Source: Aphis gossypii (taxonomy: Eukaryota; Arthropoda; Insecta; Hemiptera; Aphididae). From it: 64,000 bases of DNA. The stretch lies in NCBI RefSeq assembly GCF_020184175.1, contig NC_065533.1, positions 47,840,351 through 47,904,350 of the forward strand, given 5' to 3'. Every line of letters begins with the position of its first letter. Position 1 is the stretch's first letter. Positions 23,825 to 35,660 of this stretch are shown here, piece by piece. The translations under genes were made by a program, and so were the position numbers. Under the pieces are notes generated by a model. The model saw only the letters and a list, made by a program, of their open reading frames with translations, did not search any database and had not been told where the DNA came from.

Positions 23825-24000
23825 CAGTGGCGTATTTAGGGAGGGAGGTTTCGGTATGGATGATAGATCCCCCCTGATTTCTTACTTGTTAGTAATTTAT
23901 AACATTGTGATGTTGATGGTAAGTTAACTAATCCCTTAGGAAAATTAAATGTTTTCCAACATATATCCCTCCCCTTGAAAAAATCTTAAGTACGCCACTA
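23825..24000. mobile_element. 176 bp hAT-like MITE, third nesting level
   Basis: The left end CAGTGGCGTATTTAGG and right end CTTAAGTACGCCACTA are inverted repeats. Flanking 8-mers ATTCATTT and TTTCATTT match at 7 of 8 positions. It sits inside the ~80 bp tandem repeat of the larger element, so it inserted last. The ends resemble those of the 14508 MITE. Confidence 0.78.
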
Positions 24001-24464
24001 TTTCATTTAGAACAAATTTATAGCAATATTGACAATTTTCTTCTGTTAACTTTTTTCTTTTAATCTTCCTTTTAATAATTTGCATTACCATATTAAATAC
24101 AACTTCTTTCAAAGTTCTTTTAACATCAATTCAGTGAGAGACATTGGTGTTTCACTATCAATACATTCATCTAAATACAAATAAGTAATTAAGTAAATAA
24201 TACACCTAATATATACTTTTATATTTAAATGTTTATGTTGGGAATGAACTCATTTTCAATGTTAATGATTTATCTGACTGTTATTATTTAAATAATTACA
24301 TTTACCTTTAAATTTGTCAATACAATTTTCCAATTTCCACTCTTTTAATTTAGATATGGTAAACCCGTCAGCCATTTTAAAATTTCCAAACTATTCAAAT
24401 AATAAATTTTAATGTGTAATACCAGCATTATATTAACCATGGTGCACCACTTTTTACAAATTTT

Positions 24465-24700
24465 CACGAAATAACTAAAAAAATTTTATATTTTTTTACC
24501 AAATAACTTATTTTTAAATATTTTTTACCTTAAAAATTGTTTTAAATTATTTTTTAACTAAATTTTTTTAATTTTTTACCAAATAACTTATTTTTTAAAT
24601 ATTTTTTATCTTACACTTTTTATATTTTTTATCTAAGAAATTGTGTTAAATTATTTTTTAACTAAATTTTTTTTTTACAATTTTACTTAAAAAATATCGT
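24465..24700. repeat. Second ~80 bp tandem repeat inside the nested element
   Basis: ACCAAATAACTTATTTTTAAA recurs with an 80-base period (24501 and 24581), followed by ATTTTTTAACTAAATTTTTT, with a third decayed unit. Confidence 0.65.
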
Positions 24701-25770
24701 TTTTAAATATATTTTTAATAAATAATAATATAATACAAAAAATAATTAATATGATTAAGCACTCAGTACTTAACTATCATAATCAATAAAATCGGCCTTT
24801 GTCTTTAATGTGTCGCAAAATCACATCATTTACTATTGTAAACAACTGTCAACTTAACGACCATCTTTAAAAATTAATACTTTAGTAAGTCAACAAAAAT
24901 ATATATAGGTACATTTATACTTACATGTATACAAATGATAGCAAAAACGTATTGATGTCAGGTGACAAATTTACAAGTGACAATTGAAAAATTAAAATTT
25001 AACACTTTTAAAGAAAATTTAAATTTCAAATGACGCAATGAAGATGATGAATGCGGGAAAAAGAACAAAACAGTAAAAAGAAAAACCGATTTTTCGATCA
25101 CTCAGTCACTGCCATGGTGGTAAAAAACCCGAAATAGGTAAAAATAACAGTGTAACCGCGAGTCGTTGTCAGATGTAGTAATGTGATAATTACTATAACA
25201 ATTCAAACAATAATAAAATAGGTATTAAAATCTTTTAGTCGTAATTACCAAAATATAGGTAAAAAAAACTAAAATTTTTCACCTATAATTTTATAGTTAG
25301 GCTTACCATCTAAAGTTAATATTTCTTACTATAATTTCGAAAAATTAACTAAATATTTTTCAACTAAAATATTTTAGAAAATATTTTTTCAGTGTAGTAT
25401 TTTATTATAATTTAAACATTTTATTTGTGGGAACTTAAATGTTTATATATTTTATATTATTATGAATTTTAATATATCCTATAATATTTTTGATTTATTT
25501 AAAAGCTTATCTGTACTATGAATTTATTTTTATTATGTCACTGTTATTTACAAAAAGATGTAATTAAATCTATGGGTATTTGTTTTTGAATTACAACAGA
25601 AAATATAAAATTGATTTTGTCGAATACTGATTCGCATAAAAATTCATGTTTTTCTTGATTTATTTTGTAAAATCAAAATTTTTACTAAAAGTTAATGTCA
25701 GACAGAAAAAAAACATACACATTATTGTAAAATCAATACATTGATCACTCTGTTAAAATTTAAAATAACA

Positions 25771-26378
25771 TTCAAGCTCAAACAAATATGTAAATAACTC
25801 AGTTTTATGGGTACAGTTGTTCCCAGTAAAATGTCGTATCAGCGATATTGTTAATACGAATATAATAAATATTATGTTCTAAAAATTTCTTAATAATGCA
25901 TTTTTAAATATTTTAAATAAATATAAAAAATGTTTATTTTTACAAAAAGCTATTTTTTCAATTATTTTTCACTAAAATTTTTCTTTTTTTCCGAATGGCG
26001 TTTTTCCAGTAATTTTTGATACATTTTTCGGATATTTTGAGAATTTTATGTGCACAATCCTAAAAAAAAAGTTGTACAATTTTCCATTTTCTTGCAGATT
26101 TCTTATTATTATTATTATTTATCTGTTTAATATGAATAAAAATATAACATATTTGTTGTTGTTTTTTTTCGGTTGCTAGATGAATGCGAAATCGTTTAGA
26201 AAATAATGGTTCATAAATCGGCCACAAATATAATAATGTATATAAATATCAAAAAACACATTCACGTTAGAATGTGATGTACCTACTATCATTGAGTTAG
26301 AGCTTAAAATAAGTGTGAAAACACGATATATCCTTAGCATAAGGGAAGAGACCCATAGATAACGCTTACTTATTATAT
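25771..26378. other. AT-rich spacer
   Basis: Nothing supported. Confidence 0.4.
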
Positions 26379-26970
26379 ATGATTATATATTTATACAGCA
26401 CGTATACGCCTGATAAAATAAAATATAATAACAACAAGCTCCGTAAATCGCGTAATGTTTTTAGCCGTCAATCGATCGAGTGTGCTTCTATTTCACGGTC
26501 CACTAATGTCTCGCTATATAAGATGTTTTCGGTGGAAAATCTTCTCTCCCTAACGAGACAAGAACCGACGGGATTATTGTCGGCTAAACATCAACACACA
26601 TAACGAAATCGTCGTTGGCGATGCGAAAAAACATTAATAGCCTCCACGTATTATATACTGCCGCCTCTTCTCGGTCGCCCTCCCGCCGATACATGAGTTC
26701 GCGATGCAGCTGCGGTCCAAAGATAAGGTGTCTAGTATTAATGGTAATAATAGACTAGTGACTCTGACTCTCTCTTTCTCTCTCTCTCTCTCTCTCATTC
26801 CATCTCCTTTTATTACCCTTTCCCTACTCACTATACTAGGTTACATCAGTGCGTATGTATTGCAATGGTATATTATATTATACAATAGGTATTACAGATC
26901 ACGAGCGGCTCTACGGCCGTATGGGCTTACCATACGGTATAATGGACGAAAAAGATACTATATTTCAATT
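26379..26970. other. GC-richer block with (CT)n tract
   Basis: The left half has a plus frame (26379-26603) whose second part, RQSIECASISRSTNVSLYK and LLSLTRQEPTGLLSAKHQHT, looks protein-like, but the first part is A/T junk and no splice pair frames it. A (CT)n tract follows at 26767-26797. Possibly an exon or a regulatory block. Confidence 0.25.
26767..26797. repeat. (CT)n microsatellite
   Basis: CT dinucleotides with one TTT interruption. This is a polypyrimidine tract on the plus strand. Confidence 0.85.
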
Positions 26971-27429
26971 TGGAAATTTTAGAAATAATAAAAGTGAAAA
27001 CTGATGGGTAAGAAGACGGTATAGCTATCTTCGACTGTACAATATAAATCGTCGTTTCGTATTTACTATGCCGTGATACAGCTATTTTTTCTTTTATGAT
27101 ATTATGTTATGATGAATAATTTAATATTATACTCGTAGTTGAGTAAAATGGGTAAATGTGGAAAATCCAAGAATTATATACGTTTCTCAAGTATTTTTTA
27201 AAATGCTCAGCATTTTTTGGAATTATAAATAATTCTTTAAACATTTATTATATTTATAGAACGACCAATTTATCACAAGAAACATTAAATTAAAAAAAAA
27301 AAACTATAATATACATTATACATTATACAGGTTTGGGTAAATAAACTATGTTCTTGAGTTTGGATAAAATTTAAAGCTATTGAAATAATTATAATAATAT
27401 CGTATTAAATATCTTATTTCATGACATAC

Positions 27430-27720
27430 CAATTATTTGAAACGACCAACTGGCGATGTTTGTAAATGATAATTCATAAGTTTTTAAAAACAGTGACTAC
27501 TTGGTTAAAAAAGTGGAAAATGAACCTGGACCAAAACAAAAAGTACAACAAAAATCTTTTTTATCTAAAGTTATATAAAAATGTTCTTGTTCTCGTAAGC
27601 AACTAAAAAATAAAATGGAATAAACAAAATAATGAATATGACTCCGTAAAATACCTTGATGCATGCATTCATAGACGAAAAACTGCAGTAGAAAATTAAT
27701 TTAAATAGAAAACTTACCAA
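27430..27720 (+). pseudogene. LINE reverse transcriptase relic (Jockey-like)
   Basis: From 27499 the frame reads TWLKKWKMNLDQNKKYN, and from 27640 DSVKYLDACIHRRKTAVEN. In Jockey-type LINEs the reverse transcriptase thumb has WLxKWRIxxNxxKS followed about 45 residues later by VKYLGxxLDRRLTWxxH, the same order and spacing. Just before, AMFVNDNS is a possible trace of the strand after the YADD box. The two blocks are separated by TAA, and later stops follow. It is a dead 5'- and 3'-truncated copy. Confidence 0.5.
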
Positions 27721-28290
27721 ACATATTTAATGAAGATAATATTGAAAATATTTTTTTATTTTGTTTAATATGTATTGAAAATTAAAAAAAATGTACAAAA
27801 GGCTTAGAGACTTACAAAACTTTCAGATTAAATAATATTACACACAATCCTCATACTCGTAAACTCGTAAGTTCAAATATACAATTTACAAATGTGCAAA
27901 TAAATTTTTTTTGAAAAACTAATTTTAAAAGTCTTAACAGATAGATAGAATATTGTTGGAAACAAATATTAATTGTACTAGGTTTTTTTTTTAGCGTATA
28001 TGTACTCAAAAAAAGTAAACAATAATAAACAAACAAAATGTTCTTGTCGCGTCAACGAAAACGTTATTACACGTGTATATTGTATAATATATTTATAATA
28101 ATTATAGTGTAAGTAATACGTAACAATGCTATTGTAATTTTTTTTTACTTTTCATTTGTATTTATAATAAGCGTTCAAATACAAAAAAATAGTCACGGAT
28201 CCACCATCGACGTTAGGTATTTAGGGTTAGAGTATTATTATTATTATTATACATTCAAATGTATATATTAATATCATTATACAAAAATAT
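27721..28290. other. AT-rich spacer
   Basis: May hold the end of the LINE relic (RLRDLQNFQIK near 27800). Nothing else seen. Confidence 0.35.
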
Positions 28291-28700
28291 ATATGTGTTG
28301 TATTAATAATAATGTAATGCGCGTTCATTACTTCGCCATCGCTGTACCGAGCAACAGTCCCACGCGGTGTCCGGCACAAACTTTTGGGATAACCTTGTAT
28401 TTTGTTTGTAATTGAAAATAATTACCCACTCTGCCACCGTTACTACGATGGACCCAGTGGAAGTTTTACAACGAAAACGGCTTTAACGTCCCAATCGTAT
28501 ATATATATACAGTATACACCTACCAAAATATTATATATATATTTGGACGTTGCACCGGATTACATATATATATATTATATATACTGAATATAATGACACC
28601 GGTCTATTAACAAGGTGTTATGCTGCAGCGCTCGTGCTCGTCGTCAGGGACATAATTTCAGTTTTTTTTTCAGAGCGCGTGAGCTTTTAGTAGGACCAAT
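28290..28700. other. GC-richer block
   Basis: CpG-rich islets (CATCGCTGTACCGAGCAAC, CCACGCGGTGTCC, GCAGCGCTCGTGCTCG) separated by TA repeats. No coherent frame. Confidence 0.3.
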
Positions 28701-31700
28701 TTTAATATTTTACCGCGGGTCTATTGTACGACTTTTCAAATAGCTATTGCAGTCAAAAGAATTGAAAAATCTAACATCTCAACGGGTTCAAACGAAAGTT
28801 TAATGTTTTTTGACTATTTCTAAGTATTGCTTTCCGAACAGAACATTTATTTCGTACGTCAATAAAGATCTTAAAAACTAAACTTTTATTTTAAAATTTT
28901 GATAGAACTTTCAGGACATTTTTTTTAACCGAGTACATTTTTCATGTATTTTTAAGAATGGATAAAAATGTATTAAACATTTATAATAAAATACTACATT
29001 TGAAAGAAGTAAAAATTAAATAGTTATTTATTTTTCTTTGTCATTTTAGTTTTCTTACGTATTTTTTTTTTATCTATGTATCAGACAAAAGTGGCTCACA
29101 AATGAAATTTCATCACGTACTAGCAAATATATCATATACACCAGTATAATACTATAATATAGTATATAGGAGATTACGGGTTAGGTTTTTAATTTATGGC
29201 TTATATTATGTACAAATAACGCTAAATTTCATAAGTTTAAAAAATACAAATAGATTTTTGTTTAACCATTTTTATGTATGAGTAATATTAAGTTAAAAAT
29301 AATTTGTAATGCTATTATAATAGGCTTAGTTGTATTATTTAAAGGTATATTCTTAAAACATTAAAATCTGCACCCTAATTTTAAGTAACAAAAAACAACC
29401 AACTGAAACAATATTTTGCTATTATTTATAAAAGAAGATAAAAATATCAAATAAATATATTATAATTATCATTACTTTAATAGTTTAATATTTAAGTTAG
29501 AGTTAAGTATGCCACCACTATAAAATCAATAAAATAATAAACAATGGTAAGATAGTACGAGTACAATGAGTACATGGTTAGCATATTGTCTCGGAAGCAC
29601 AATATTAACAAACATTTCGTTAGTAGTGCTGGTGCTGTCATCGTACCATTTTCAAATGGCACTCTAACTTGTCTATCTTACGTTTTAAGATTTACACAAC
29701 TATAGTATTATACTTCATGAAAATTATTACACTATTTGAATATTAACACACATTAATTATACCAGTATAATGTATGTTATGTATAAATCAATTACTTCAA
29801 ATACTGTTATACTGTTAACAAAAAAAGTTGGAGAAATGTATTAAATTATAAATATTTTTTTTATAGACTTTATAGCACACTTATGGTTATAATTTAAGTT
29901 AAAATTTTGCAAATTTCTTTCTTTTTTTTTTTGTGACCTACGGAGATAATATTTATGTTTTTATTTTATTCCGTTTCGAACACATCGCAAACATTAATCT
30001 TTTTTAATTCGAAATTTTCAACTTCATTTAATTCTGTATTTAAAATATCTAAAATACTATCATCATGGACTTCAAATCAATTAATAAATTATACTTAATG
30101 TAATATCTACGTTGGTGAAGTATTATATTACACAATTTGTGAAAAAAAAATTCTTCTGGAGAATTTTATTTATAATTATAATTTTATAAAAAACATAAAA
30201 TAATATTTTAATACGATTTTTTATTTTTTAAGCTGGTAGTTATACATTTAAACATTTTTTTGTATTTTTTTAAATAAGTATTTTTAAGAGGGAACATTAA
30301 AATCTCACCTCTAATAATAACTAATAACATTAAAAATCATATTTCAAAAATATTAATTATAAAAGAGACACGGACGATAAGTACAAAGATGGTTAAATAT
30401 CCTGTATGGCATGTCACCGTTATATAATATTATGATATATATGCTACCTCCACACATGCTCCTATCTATTACAACCGTTATTATTATTACACCTTCGGTG
30501 ACACCGTTTTAATGGGCTTGTATAAAAAAAGGTTTAATATGATAACGGCACTATAATGTAAACTACTATAAAAGCGAGTAAACAACTAGGTATATGGTAT
30601 ATACGCGGACACATAATTCCTGTTAACTCTTATTAAGGACGTAATAGGAATATTTAATATTACATTTGTCTATGTAGGTAATCTATTGGTACCTACTTAA
30701 CTTCAATTTCTTCAATACGATAAACAAACGCAAAATATTGCATCTGTAATACAAAATCAATACTGACAAAAATGTTATGTATTTTTTTTTTGCTTTATGT
30801 ACCTATAATCAATACATTCTTATTTTACTTATTATTAAAAATATGTTAACATAGTTTTTTGTGAAAATGATGTTTTCAGCATTTATATTGTAATATAGGT
30901 ATAATATATTTTTTTAAATTGAGCTAATTCATGCAAGTAATATATGATTTCTACTTATTTAAATATAACTTATATAAAAAAATTATATACTTAAAGTACA
31001 TACAAAAATCTAAATAGATACTCATTATTGTGTACACATACACAGCTATTATCAATACACTCCAGTCTATCTATAGTTACACCGATGATTAAATTTCAGA
31101 CACAGCAACAGGTAATGTGAATGTAGTGTAATGTATTCTAATTGGCCGCGATGAATTTTTTCCAATAGTTTTAAGATTAAACGAAGTTTGTTTTTAAAAT
31201 AAATCTAATTTATTATATTAATAAAATAAATCTTATAAGATTTATAAAAGAGTTTTTCGACCCTCGAATTATTATTTATACTTTTATGTGTGTACGACGA
31301 CGACGACCGAAACATCTGTGATTTATCGTTTATATATAATATAATATTTTGCACAATATGTATACATGCAGAATATATACCTACGGCTATATACGGTAGA
31401 TTTCTAAAATATCACCATTGTCGTAAAAATGATGTAATATTTTTTCCTATAAAAACAGTCGTCTCACCCGAAGAGCCGTAATCGCGGGCAGCATGCAGTG
31501 CTGCAGTTCTTTTCACACAGTCGATATCTCAAGAAATATTCGTATACGTTTTTTTAGTATGAGTTTCACCCGCTCGAACCGTGTGCACTACTATAAGCTA
31601 ATCTAAAAAATAAAACCCTGTTGATCTATATAATTTTTATGTTGTGCACTGCTGCAGTTATCTTGAGAGATGCATTGTATAATGGTGGTTAATACTTAAA

Positions 31701-32456
31701 AGTTTCAAAAACGCGTTAGCCGTACAGTGAATGTTGACGGTTTAGCTATAAAATGGATGACCTGGTGCCTCGCAGACGATAATTAGAAACTTTTTTTTAT
31801 ATACACTTTTTAATCCGAAGCGGTGAAGCAAAATACTTTATGAAAATGTTGAAGTATTAAAATAATATATTCAACGTACACCAAGTTTTATTTTTTATTA
31901 ATAAGTATTTTAAGTTTGGATAAGAGGAGTAAAGTGGAATGGTACCCTTTACCATTTGTGGCTCACCACTTTCGGTATACTCATCAAAACATTAAACGAT
32001 TACCTATTACCTAATAATAAAAAAAAAACTTTTTATATTCTGATCCAGGTTATTACAAATTTAAAATTATATGTGAGTCACTGCAGCTTTTTTTAACAAA
32101 TTAAAAATAGTAAATAATTTGATTTCTTGTGTAAACATCGACAAAGATATTTCAAATCTATGAACACACATATATATATATATATTGAGAATAAACTGTA
32201 ATAATATGTGAATAATTGCTTTAAAAATAGATTTGTGTGTATAATATAATATAATATTATATCGATTTTTTTACATTATTATTTTTTCTAACAAAGCATT
32301 ATAATAATATATGTGTATACACATTTTTTTAAATAGTTGAATATTATTAACTATATTATTATTTATATTTAAATTGTTGAATATCTACCTTTTTAGGTGA
32401 TACTCGTGTTGAAGGTAAAATTATTATTATTAATATTTATAAATGATCAAATCAGA
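28700..32456. other. 3.7 kb AT-rich desert
   Basis: No gene, no paired terminal repeats. Slight GC increase around 31270-31560 without a usable frame. Confidence 0.45.
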
Positions 32457-33780
32457 TTTTAGATTCTGAACGGAGTGATGAATGTATTGATTTTACAATG
32501 ATGTATGTTTTTTTTTTTGTGTCTGTGTACAGCATAACTAGTCGAAATAATGCTTCAATTTCAAACTTTGGGGGTGGTTTCCGATGGAAAAGTGAACATC
32601 CTTGGTGTATTTTTATAGAGGTAAAAAGTAAACATTTACCAACAGTTTTCAAAAAAATCGAGAAAAACAAAAAAAATGACGGAAAAACGGGAATTTTTAC
32701 GCAAAACCAGTTTTTGACCGAATCGATTTTTTTATATGATTGTTTGACCAAATGTTTATGTTAGTGTTATCTATATACAGTTAAATTTTCAAAAATTTTT
32801 TTTTAGAGTTATTTATAGACCACTGAAATTTTCGATTTTTATGCGAATTTTTTTTTAAAGTGTCGGTAAAAAAATTTTGGATGACCAAAAAAACTTGAAA
32901 ATTTAATACAAGGTCCCTTATGAGTTGTTCTTATTGTAGCTAAAAAAATTGAAAATCGTTAGTCACAATTTTTTTTTATAAGCGTTTATAGTTCAAATTT
33001 TTACGAAATCTGTCGAAAACGCGAAAATTTGCAAGTAATTTTGAAGTTGAAAAATCATAAAATGTTTTGTGTTTATAACTAAGGATTAAAAATACAACAC
33101 TAAGTTTTCCATAGGGTTTTCTTCAAGTATCTATAGAGAAAACTCGAAGCATCATTATAGGAAACATTTTAAGTGCGTTTGAATTTTAATTTTTTTCGAA
33201 ATCGCGTAACGATAACGATTTATCCTCAAACGATTTTAAATATTTATTATTATTCAAAAAGTATAAGTCGTAGATACTTGAAAATTGTACCAGTTATTTA
33301 GATTGGCATTTTTTTTGCATTATTTAATTTTCAAAATATTTTGAGTTTTTTTGAGCTATTTATAGACAACTGAAATTTTCAATTTTTCTGAAAATTTTTT
33401 TTTGAAGTGTCGATAAAATTTATTCTGCCCAATAAAAATACTTGAAAATTTTATACAAAGTTCCTCATATGTTATTCTTATAGTAATTAAAAAATTATAA
33501 GAATACATAGGCACAATTTTATTTTATTAGCATTTGAAGTTCAAATTTTGACAAAAATTCGTCAAAATCATGAATATTTGCAAATTATTTTGTAGTTCAA
33601 AATTCATAAAATTGTTTGTATTTATATCTAACGTTAAATATTCTAGACTCACAAATCATCTCTGTTCAGAATCGTTTTTCGTATACAATGATTGAATGAT
33701 ATCTATCATTGAATTAAAATTTAACCTACCCTAGCCTGAGGTCCACCCCACCCCCTAATGTACAGCAGAACGGTACCCAT
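32457..33780 (+). repeat. Family R interspersed repeat, copy 2 (most complete)
   Basis: The left end is TTTTAGATTCTGAACGGAG and, near the right end, CTCTGTTCAGAATCGTTTTT. The core GATTCTGAAC(G/A)GAG is thus present as an inverted repeat at both ends, with a further tail to TACAGCAGAACGGTACCC. Inside, about 210 bases around 32850-33060 reappear diverged at 33400-33610 (TCTTATTGTAGCTAAAAAAA against TCTTATAGTAATTAAAAAAT), so the element contains an old internal duplication. Frames of 88 and 99 codons overlap here on opposite strands but are broken in the other copies. Confidence 0.8.
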
Positions 33781-35160
33781 TTGCCGACTTTTTTATAAAT
33801 GTTTCAAACAGATTCATAAAATATTTATGAAAAAAGGTAGAAATAATTAGACGTTATTATAAATATATTTTTAAAGCTTATAATTATTAAATTTATCTGT
33901 AAAGTAAGAAAATATAAAGTGTATAATGATTATACTTATTTCTGCTAGAGTCAATCTGACTCCTGTTTTTTTAAAACAGCTTACAATTTACAAATATGTA
34001 AATTCTCAAAACGGATCCCATTTTTGAAAATAATTCTTGTCCACTTCATACAAACTTAGGCTTGTGATTTTAAATGTATTGGTGTTTTTTAAAACATTAC
34101 ACGCAAAGTGCTGTTCCTAACCTAACTTGGCGTTCTATAATAGTTCAATCTAGAAGTAAATTTTTGAGGCACAATTTTTTAATATACCATTCAAAATATT
34201 TCGTTAAATGAAAACCCTTGAACAATTATAGCTCCAATGAGCTCATGTTTTATTTTTTATTTGGAGTTAGAATCATTGACATAAATACGAGATTTTATTT
34301 GCTCTAACATTAAAGCTTTGCTTTATTTACTTTAGTATTAGAATTTTTGTTGTAGATTACTATTGCCGCGGCCGTTTGGAAATTTATACATTCGTGAAAC
34401 TTTTTTCGAAGACAGTCGTTTGGGAACCAATACGAACAATGGATGGGAGCCATTTAGGTTGCAATGTTTACCGCTGATTACATAAACAATTCAATCGTTG
34501 ATGATTTTTTTAACATTAGATGACGAATTTTTGACTAACATTTTTTTTTTATAATAAGTTACTTTACATTCTGTAACTTATTGTTACAGTAGTATGAGAT
34601 TAACATAGAAAGAATACATAATAATTGCTTTATAATTAAAAGAAAAAAATCTATATAATTTAACGATGAAAACCAGTTTCTTTGTAATATGCAGTATATA
34701 GGTATATGATATCTGGAATGTTTTTGATCGATTTTGTTGAAAATCGCAAACATTTATTTAGTTTAGGATCAGTGTGGTCGTTTGAGTACAATATAAACTT
34801 GATTAAATTCGCGGAGCTTTATTTACCTTTAAAACTGCAAAATTCATAAGAATCTATGGCTAAAAGAAACATTTTAATGATAAATGATACTTACTACCTA
34901 ATATCATTCAATATTTTTTCACTAATAATATTTGAAAGCAGCTTAAAAGTAAAAAAAAAATAGTCTTCAATACGACTACTTGTAACTTAAATTTTGATAT
35001 TTATTCAATAAGAAATATCTATCGTGGACGAATAGAATGTATAATAATAACGATCTTGGATTATTTGAATTTTGTAAAATTTGATAATATTTAGATACTC
35101 ACCTCAAAATAATAACTTTTACAATTTTTTTTTCCATTCACCTCATTTTACGGTTTATCA
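33781..35160. other. Spacer with one conserved-looking ORF
   Basis: AT-rich except 34365-34465. There a plus frame open from 34282 to 34458 ends ...VVWEPIRTMDGSHLGCNVYR and stop, with a possible acceptor TTTGTTGTAG just before GATTACTATTGCCGCGG. It has no ATG near its start. The minus strand is also open here. Confidence 0.25.
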
Positions 35161-35169
35161 TAATTGTGT

Positions 35170-35660
35170 GTATAATACAGAAGTAACTATAGTACGCTTC
35201 ACATCGTAGTGCGGGCCGCAGTGTGGTGTAACGAGTGCGAGTGAAACGAAAAAAGTACCACGCCGCGTCCGCGGGGAGACAAATAATTATTACGATGCGA
35301 AAAAAATGCACATTCGATTTTAGCGATATATTACGCCACCGCCGATACGATACTAATTTGTAATTTACGGCGGCGGCGTTAAAATATCATTGGCGTTTTT
35401 TTATTTTTATTTTTTTTAGAACTTTTTTTTTCGCCCTCCGATGCTGAAATATGTAAACGCGCATAATACCTTTTTAACCGGCCGGGATCAAAGTGCTAGC
35501 GCTAATACGACTGCGAATGTAATTATCGCGCGACGAGCGGCGGACACTAGGCACTATTTTTTTTATTATTTTTTTTTTTTTTTAATGGCAATAATGGGCA
35601 CTATTACTACGATGATAATAATAATAATAATGCTTTTGCAGCCACACGATACACGCGAGA
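35170..35660. other. GC/CpG-richer block
   Basis: CGCCGCGTCCGCGGGGAG and GGCGGCGGCG cores. A plus frame at 35441-35683 starts MLKYVNAHNTFLTGRDQSA but soon runs into poly-F and poly-I, so only its first ~37 codons could be exonic. Promoter or first exon are equally possible. Confidence 0.25.

Larger units (their letters stand above)
23483..25395. mobile_element. 1.9 kb inverted-repeat element nested in family R
   Basis: The left end ACACAGAAAAAAATATTT and right end AAATATTTTTTCAGTGT are near-perfect inverted repeats. Flanks AGTAAT and AGTATT agree at 5 of 6 positions; a simple TA duplication is also possible if the border is one base further in. The interior holds two tandem arrays with units of about 80 bp (units starting at 23624, 23704 and 23781; and 24501 and 24581) and no coding frame. 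It is probably a non-autonomous DNA transposon. The superfamily is not settled by the ends I can read. Confidence 0.6.
23033..25770 (-). repeat. Family R repeat copy 3 (minus), split by an insertion
   Basis: The left edge carries GGATACCGCTCTGCTGTA and ACGAAAAACGATTCTG, complements of the right-hand end of copy 2 (TACAGCAGAACGGTACCC and CAGAATCGTTTTTCGT). The right edge (25710-25755) carries TTGTAAAATCAATACATTGA and ACTCTGTTAAAAT, matching the complement of the left end of copy 2. The two parts are separated by the 1.9 kb element at 23483-25395. Around 23335-23420 a plus-oriented family R motif also occurs (ATTCGTCAAAATCAC), so some internal rearrangement is likely. Confidence 0.65.

Noticed and set aside
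32452..32764. Overlapping 99- and 88-codon frames on opposite strands
   Set aside because: They lie inside family R and are broken in the other copies, so they are not conserved coding sequence.
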